NCBI GenBank assembly: GCA_044339595.1
Contig: JBIIVF010000035.1
Coordinates: forward strand, 1-19,512
From: CAZTGZ01 sp044339595
GTDB lineage: Bacteria; Bacteroidota; Bacteroidia; NS11-12g; UBA9320
DNA length: 19,512 nt
Reading direction: 5' to 3'
Made by a program: the position numbers and the translations under genes
Part shown: piece after piece, positions 15,070-19,512 of the stretch
How the letters are laid out: the number at the start of each line of letters is the position of its first letter
How positions within the stretch are numbered: the first letter of the stretch is position 1
The notes under the pieces: model-generated
Told to the model about the DNA's origin: nothing
The model's database searches: none
What the model saw: the letters and a program-made list of their open reading frames with translations, nothing else

Positions 15070-15072
15070 GTT

Positions 15073-16272
15073 ATGAAACAACTCAGTATTGCTCTCCTGT
15101 TAATTGCCGGCCTATTTGGCGCCCAATTGCAAGCCCAAGACACCCTTAGAAATAAGAAAGGTGGAGGTTATTTGTTTACTGTGGTAAAGAGCCACGATGC
15201 CACAGTGGTTCAAGATCAAAGCAGAACAGGCACTTGCTGGAGTTTCTCGGCCCTCTCCTTTATTGAGTCTGAATTGATTCGCACCGGAAAAGGGAAACAC
15301 AATCTTTCTGAAATGTACATCGTTCGTATGGCCTATATCGATAAAGCAGAGCGTTATGTGAGAATGCATGGTAGCCTGAATTTTGGTCAGGGAGGAGCAT
15401 TTCACGACATTCCTTATATCGTTAAGAAATATGGCATGATGCCGGAGGAAGCCTACATGGGCCTTTCTTATGGTGAAGAAAAACATAATCATAATGAAAT
15501 GGAAGCCATGTTAAAAGCGGTGCTGGATGTGGTGATTAAAAACCCTCAAGGCAATATAACCACTAGTTGGAAAAAGGCTTACGAATCTATCCTGGACGCC
15601 TACCTCGGCCCATTACCGGCGAATTTTAATTATCAAGGAAAGAGCTATACACCACAAACCTTTAGCAGTTTTATTGGCCTGAATATGGATGATTACTTGG
15701 TGGTAACCTCCTTTACCCATCATCCTTTTTATCAAAACTTTATCTTTGAGGTTCCTGACAATTGGTCTTGGGGAAGCTGTTATAATGTTCCGTTAGATGA
15801 AATGATTCAGGTTTTAGACAATGGCATTGAACAAGGCTACACGGTAGCTTGGGCTGCCGATGTTTCAGAAAAAGGCTTTAACTATCGCGAAGGATTGGCT
15901 GTAGTACCTGAAAATGAAGATCAGATCAAGAAGAAGGGAGCTGATTCTAAACACTTTAATGATGCGGGAAGTGAAAAAATCGGAAATATTTTTGAAGCAC
16001 CCGGAAAAGAAAAGGTAATCACGCAGGAACTTCGTCAGCAAGCTTTTGATAATTTTCAAAGTACCGATGATCATGGTATGCACATCACCGGCATCGTGAA
16101 AGATCAAACCGGTAAAAAATATTACATTGTAAAAAATTCGTGGGGCGCTGCGTTTAATGACTGTGATGGTTTCTTTTATGCTTCTGAAGCGTATGTTAAA
16201 TATAAAACCATGAACGTGATGGTGCACAAGCAGTCGTTGACGAAAGAACTTAAAAAGAAGTTGGGCATCTGA
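15073..16272 (+). CDS. Secreted C1B cysteine peptidase (bleomycin hydrolase/aminopeptidase C-like)
   Basis: A 399-aa papain-superfamily peptidase. The signal peptide covers residues 1-21 or 22 (ends QLQAQ), so unlike cytoplasmic PepC it is exported to the periplasm or beyond. The active site is complete: oxyanion Gln49 and nucleophile Cys55 in QDQSRTGTCWSFSA, His337 in DDHGMHITG, and Asn355 in VKNSWG. Bleomycin-hydrolase-type features include the NLSEMYIVRMAY and GGAFHDIPYIVKKYG segments and an inserted helical region (about 140-230). Its C-terminus (KKLGI) carries no sorting domain. It lies 3 nt after MBOAT, so it is almost certainly cotranscribed; whether it acts with the acetylation genes or only shares the operon is unknown. 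Confidence 0.9.
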   Translation: MKQLSIALLLIAGLFGAQLQAQDTLRNKKGGGYLFTVVKSHDATVVQDQSRTGTCWSFSALSFIESELIRTGKGKHNLSEMYIVRMAYIDKAERYVRMHGSLNFGQGGAFHDIPYIVKKYGMMPEEAYMGLSYGEEKHNHNEMEAMLKAVLDVVIKNPQGNITTSWKKAYESILDAYLGPLPANFNYQGKSYTPQTFSSFIGLNMDDYLVVTSFTHHPFYQNFIFEVPDNWSWGSCYNVPLDEMIQVLDNGIEQGYTVAWAADVSEKGFNYREGLAVVPENEDQIKKKGADSKHFNDAGSEKIGNIFEAPGKEKVITQELRQQAFDNFQSTDDHGMHITGIVKDQTGKKYYIVKNSWGAAFNDCDGFFYASEAYVKYKTMNVMVHKQSLTKELKKKLGI

Positions 16273-16292
16273 TAGAAATAAGGGCAAAGCGT

Positions 16293-16300
16293 TAACTTTG
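16293..16300 (+). promoter_or_regulatory. Candidate minus-7 element for gldH-lpdA
   Basis: TAACTTTG fits TAnnTTTG and ends 8 nt before the ATG at 16309, so the mRNA would have a leader of about 3 nt, or 6 nt if the second ATG at 16312 is used. No spaced TTG is seen. Confidence 0.45.
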
Positions 16301-16308
16301 CTGACCGA

Positions 16309-16785
16309 ATGATGGCGAAGAAATTTCTTATTCTGTTGGTGGGTATGTTGGGATTGGCAGGATGCCGTTCTGATGTAGTACTAGATGAATTCAAAAGCTT
16401 GCCCGATTCCGGTTGGAAACAAGGGAAAAAGGTGGCTTTCGACTTTGAAATTACGGATACCACCCGTTATACAAGCTTTTTCATTAATCTCAGAATTACC
16501 GGCGATTATCCGTTCAGTAACCTGTACGTAGTTTCTCATATCACCTCACCGGATAAAACAGTTCAATCTAAGAGGTCTCATTGGGTGCTTGCCAAAGATG
16601 ATGGAAAATGGCTTGGAAGCGGTATGGGAGATATACTCAGCTATCAGCTTCCCATGGCCGAAAATATGGCTTTAAAGAAACCGGGTAAATACCGAATCGA
16701 ACTCGAACAATATATGCGTCTTGAAACACTCCCGGAGGTGAAGGACGTTGGAATTTTCATACAAAAAGGAGAAGTAATTTTTTAA
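16309..16785 (+). CDS. gldH: Gliding motility lipoprotein GldH
   Basis: A 158-aa lipoprotein. The type II signal peptide ends in GLAGC with lipidated Cys19. The mature part matches GldH: DSGWKQGKKVAFDFEITD, INLRITGDYPFSNLYV, DDGKWLGSGMGDI and the terminal LEQYMRLETLPEVKDVGIFI. GldH is required for gliding in Flavobacterium johnsoniae and is found broadly in Bacteroidota, including non-gliders, so its presence does not prove motility. Two tandem ATG codons (16309 and 16312) could each start it. It is preceded closely by a minus-7 element and followed after 2 nt by lpdA, so the two are cotranscribed. Confidence 0.9.
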   Translation: MMAKKFLILLVGMLGLAGCRSDVVLDEFKSLPDSGWKQGKKVAFDFEITDTTRYTSFFINLRITGDYPFSNLYVVSHITSPDKTVQSKRSHWVLAKDDGKWLGSGMGDILSYQLPMAENMALKKPGKYRIELEQYMRLETLPEVKDVGIFIQKGEVIF

Positions 16786-16787
16786 AT

Positions 16788-18182
16788 ATGCAATCATACG
16801 ATGTTGTCATTATAGGATCTGGGCCCGGCGGATATGTAGCCGCCATTCGTTGTGCACAGTTAGGAATGAAAACCGCTATCATTGAGAAATATGCTACCCT
16901 CGGTGGAACTTGTTTAAATGTGGGATGCATTCCATCCAAGGCTCTGTTAGATTCATCCGAACATTACCATGCTGCAAAAGAAAAATTCAGCACCCATGGA
17001 ATAGATGTAACCGGTCTGAAATTGAATTTTCCGCAGATGATGAAGCGAAAAGATGCGGTGGTTGCTCAGATGAACGGTGGGGTGACCTATTTAATGAAAA
17101 AAAACAAGATTGATGTTTACCAAGGTGTGGGGTCATTTAAAGACGCACACACTGTTTTGGTAGAGGGAGATAAAAATGAAGAACTTACCGCCAAGAACAT
17201 CATTATAGCCACGGGATCAAAACCGATGTCCTTTCCGGGAATGGAAATAGACAAAAAACGCATCATCTCATCTACCGAAGCACTTTCATTAAAAGAAGTT
17301 CCGAATCATCTGATTGTGATTGGTGGGGGCGTAATTGGGATGGAACTTGGATCGGTATATGCCCGTTTGGGTTCAAAGGTTTCAGTGGTTGAGTTTGCAG
17401 ACAGCATCATCCCTACGATGGATAGAGCCTTGGGGAAAGAGCTCCAGCGTGTGATGAAAAAGCTTGGTCTCGATTTTTATCTCGGATATAAAGTAACTTC
17501 TGTGGTCTCGAAAGGCAAAAAGGTGACCGTAAAGGCAGAAGGTAAGAAAGGCGAAATTGCGCTGGAAGGAGATTACTGCTTGGTTTCTGTGGGAAGAAAA
17601 CCGTATACCGAAGGTCTCAATCTGGCCAATGCCGGTGTAAATCTCACTGACCGGGGCAAGGTTCAGGTAAACGAACATTTGCAAACCAATGTAAGCCATA
17701 TCTATGCTATTGGCGATGTGGTGGAGGGTCCGATGTTGGCCCACAAAGCGGAAGAAGAAGGCATGATGGTGGCCGAATGGATGGCCGGCATGAAGCCGCA
17801 TATCAATTATAACCTCATCCCCGGAGTGGTATATACCTGGCCGGAAGTGGCCGGTGTAGGCCAAACGGAAGAACAACTCCTGGCCGCCGGAAAGAAATTT
17901 AAAAGTGGATCTTTCCCATTTAGAGCCAATGGTCGTGCCGTAGCAGGAATGGATTTGGATGGGTTTGTTAAAATACTGGCCGATGAAGAATCCGACGAAG
18001 TGCTGGGCGTTCATATCATTGGAGCCCGCGCTGCCGACATGATTGCAGAGGCTGTGGTAGCCATGGAATTCAGGGCCAGTGCAGAAGACATCGCCCGCAT
18101 CAGTCATGCGCATCCCACTACTTCTGAAGTAACCAAGGAAGCAGCGTTGGCAGCTACCGGTAATAGGTCTATCCATAGCTAA
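16788..18182 (+). CDS. lpdA: Dihydrolipoyl dehydrogenase (E3)
   Basis: FAD-dependent E3 subunit that reoxidises dihydrolipoamide with NAD+ in pyruvate, 2-oxoglutarate, branched-chain 2-oxoacid dehydrogenases and glycine cleavage; cytoplasmic. The 464-aa product is full length. The FAD motif GSGPGG is at residues 10-15, the redox disulfide is Cys42/Cys47 in GGTCLNVGCIPSKALL, the NAD-binding motif is VIGGGVIGMELGSVYARLG, the second FAD contact is YAIGDVVEGPMLAHKAEEEG, and the catalytic His442-Glu447 pair lies in HAHPTTSE. No E1 or E2 genes are nearby, so it is a stand-alone E3. It starts 2 nt after gldH. Confidence 0.97.
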   Translation: MQSYDVVIIGSGPGGYVAAIRCAQLGMKTAIIEKYATLGGTCLNVGCIPSKALLDSSEHYHAAKEKFSTHGIDVTGLKLNFPQMMKRKDAVVAQMNGGVTYLMKKNKIDVYQGVGSFKDAHTVLVEGDKNEELTAKNIIIATGSKPMSFPGMEIDKKRIISSTEALSLKEVPNHLIVIGGGVIGMELGSVYARLGSKVSVVEFADSIIPTMDRALGKELQRVMKKLGLDFYLGYKVTSVVSKGKKVTVKAEGKKGEIALEGDYCLVSVGRKPYTEGLNLANAGVNLTDRGKVQVNEHLQTNVSHIYAIGDVVEGPMLAHKAEEEGMMVAEWMAGMKPHINYNLIPGVVYTWPEVAGVGQTEEQLLAAGKKFKSGSFPFRANGRAVAGMDLDGFVKILADEESDEVLGVHIIGARAADMIAEAVVAMEFRASAEDIARISHAHPTTSEVTKEAALAATGNRSIHS

Positions 18183-18236
18183 TCTGTGTAGTTTGCCAAT
18201 TTATTTGTAATTTGCTTGACGATAAATTTCAAAACG

Positions 18237-18848
18237 ATGAACAAATGGCTTGTACTTGGAATTCTATTCTTCCTTTCCTGTGAAATATTTGCTCAAAAAC
18301 CGGACAAACCCTATTTAGCGAGTATTGGCGTGGGTGCCAGTGCCGGTATCACCAGACTATTTGATACTACGTTTGGGTCTTCCTATCAACCGGGTATTGT
18401 AAATCAATCTTCAATTCCGGTGATTCAGTTAGCATTTGATCAACGTCTAAACAGAAGGGTTAGCTTGGGAGCCAGCTTTTCTTTTCAATCTACCGCTATG
18501 GAAATTTATGATTCGAGCAGAATATTTATGTTAGAATCCGGAAATATCCGAACCACCCATGTGGCCTTTCGTGTCTTGTGGCATTGGGGGAAAAAGGAGA
18601 AAATTGATTATTACGCGGGTTTCAAAACCGGTATGTTGTTTCAAACTGTTGGAAATCACGAGTCGGCATTTAACCTATCCGATATGCCCGAAGTGTTGAC
18701 TAAGTCGAGATTCACCACCGGACTCGTTCCTTTCGGAGTGCGTTGGTTCGTAAATGAACAATTTGGGGTGAATGTAGAAACAAGTCTTGGCGTAGCCTCT
18801 ATCATTACCGTAGGTGCAAATTATCGCTGGGCACCGAAGAAAAAATAA
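18237..18848 (+). CDS. Outer-membrane beta-barrel protein
   Basis: A 203-aa exported protein with signal peptide MNKWLVLGILFFLSCEIFAQ, followed by alternating hydrophobic/polar strands rich in aromatic and Gly residues (for example SIGVGASAGITRLF, RVSLGASFSFQS, FGVNVETSLGVASIITVGANYRW). This pattern fits an eight-strand-type outer-membrane barrel of Bacteroidota (porin-family / OMP beta-barrel). The C-terminal WAPKKK replaces the usual terminal aromatic residue. I use the ATG at 18237 rather than a TTG at 18216 because it gives a clean signal peptide. The following WG-repeat gene starts on the very next base. Function is unknown. Confidence 0.75.
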   Translation: MNKWLVLGILFFLSCEIFAQKPDKPYLASIGVGASAGITRLFDTTFGSSYQPGIVNQSSIPVIQLAFDQRLNRRVSLGASFSFQSTAMEIYDSSRIFMLESGNIRTTHVAFRVLWHWGKKEKIDYYAGFKTGMLFQTVGNHESAFNLSDMPEVLTKSRFTTGLVPFGVRWFVNEQFGVNVETSLGVASIITVGANYRWAPKKK

Positions 18849-19457
18849 ATGGAGCGGCCCTTTATTTGGCTGATACTTTTATTCATTTCCCTGAACACAG
18901 GCGCACAGCCTATTTGGCAAATCGAACGTCATCAAGACTCCATCAAAATTCTTAAAAATGGATACCCGTTATTGCCGTTTTCGGTGACAGAGGTGGCCGC
19001 TTTTAGCGAAGGCAAAACCTGGATTAGCCGAGGTGGGAAGTATGCCTATATCGATACGTCGGGCACTTTGTTGACCGACACTTTATATGATGTGGTATTT
19101 CCGTTTCATGAGGGATTCGCAGTGATTGGGAAGGATACGCTGTTTGGCGTGATCGATTCTTTGGGGCAGGAAATTGCGGCACCATATTATGACTGGATCG
19201 AGCCGTTTCAGAATAAATTTGCGGTCATCAAAAAGGATGGTTATTGGGGATTGATGGATAGTACTGGTTATGAGTGGTATGAGCCGGCGGCCGATGAACC
19301 CCTCATTCGAATGAATCAAAATCGATGGGCGATAAAATATCGCGGGAAATGGGGCGTTTTAGATCAAAAGGCCATGATCTTATATCCTTTTAAGTATGAT
19401 GCAATTTTAAAAGATGGAACGGCTTGGGTGAATGGTGAAAAACTGAAATTGGAATGA
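18849..19457 (+). CDS. Secreted WG-repeat protein
   Basis: A 202-aa exported protein with signal peptide MERPFIWLILLFISLNTGAQ. The mature part has three or four WG-type (KWG) beta repeats with the pattern of an aromatic-Gly pair followed by V/L-D-x-x-G: GKYAYIDTSGTLL, DTLFGVIDSLGQEI, DGYWGLMDSTG, RGKWGVLDQKAMIL. WG repeats are thought to mediate binding; no enzyme activity is known. The start abuts the stop of the barrel-protein gene with no spacer, and its stop overlaps the next start as ATGA, so the three are translationally coupled. Confidence 0.82.
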   Translation: MERPFIWLILLFISLNTGAQPIWQIERHQDSIKILKNGYPLLPFSVTEVAAFSEGKTWISRGGKYAYIDTSGTLLTDTLYDVVFPFHEGFAVIGKDTLFGVIDSLGQEIAAPYYDWIEPFQNKFAVIKKDGYWGLMDSTGYEWYEPAADEPLIRMNQNRWAIKYRGKWGVLDQKAMILYPFKYDAILKDGTAWVNGEKLKLE

Positions 19458-19512
19458 AATATATATTGAACATCCTTTTTGTATGGATAAGTGTGATGGT
19501 AGCCGAACCTTT
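19454..19512 (+). CDS. Exported protein, 5' end only
   Basis: An ATG at 19454 overlaps the WG gene stop (ATGA). The frame stays open to the window edge and begins MKYILNILFVWISVMVAEPF, a typical signal peptide. Only 19 full codons are present, so the product cannot be named. Confidence 0.6.
   Translation, partial: MKYILNILFVWISVMVAEP

Noticed and set aside
17382..18176. A 264-codon minus-strand frame opposite lpdA.
   Set aside because: The long open antisense frame is a by-product of lpdA codon composition; its translation is rich in His, Phe and Cys with no family features.
18191..18214. TTG and TAATTTG upstream of the barrel gene as a promoter.
   Set aside because: The spacer is only 12 nt and the minus-7 element is one base short of TAnnTTTG.
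1..19512. CRISPR array, rRNA, prophage or intact insertion sequence.
   Set aside because: No regularly spaced repeats, no rRNA-like stretches, no capsid, integrase or intact transposase genes were seen on either strand.

Overview
This 19.5 kb window looks like an ordinary chromosomal segment of a member of the Bacteroidota. The evidence is a GldH gliding-motility lipoprotein, a DUF4476 protein, a RecQ of the Bacteroidota type, a degenerate arginase-fold protein typical of the phylum, very little use of Shine-Dalgarno sequences, and several promoters with the TAnnTTTG minus-7 element (one with a TTG box exactly 19 nt upstream). No phage, CRISPR array, rRNA or intact transposon is visible.

Left part (1-7300): a short degenerate reading frame of unknown origin (about 20-247, minus), a secreted DUF4476 protein, tRNA-Gln(TTG) with its own promoter, and the housekeeping pair prs-rplY closed by a strong terminator. 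A convergent NAD-dependent epimerase/reductase follows, then divergently a ureohydrolase-fold protein that has lost most metal ligands. A 40-residue lipoprotein, a Spy-like periplasmic coiled-coil protein and a CvfB-type S1 RNA-binding protein complete this part.

Middle (7300-10200): a minus-strand unit made of recQ and, downstream of it, a fossil of a large sensor/LuxR-type regulator in which the first part of the sensor domain is joined directly to the end of the LuxR helix-turn-helix. A minus-strand terminator ends the unit.

Right part (10194-16272): kdsD, manC, an SGNH-hydrolase-like secreted protein, an MBOAT O-acyltransferase and a secreted papain-like (C1B) peptidase lie head to tail with gaps from a 4-nt overlap to 52 nt. 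kdsD supplies arabinose-5-phosphate for Kdo, manC supplies GDP-mannose, and the SGNH-MBOAT pair resembles known two-part polysaccharide O-acetylation machines. The cluster is therefore probably devoted to making and acetylating a surface glycan; this is inference. Then come gldH and lpdA (2 nt apart), an outer-membrane beta-barrel protein, a WG-repeat protein, and the start of another exported protein cut by the window end.

The most interesting points are the SGNH/MBOAT/peptidase cluster, the inactivated arginase-fold protein, the 40-aa lipoprotein, the internally deleted regulator, a 24-bp palindrome upstream of the cvfB-like gene, and minus-7 elements so close to start codons that nearly leaderless mRNAs are predicted. 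I do not see a wholly new defence or mobile system here.
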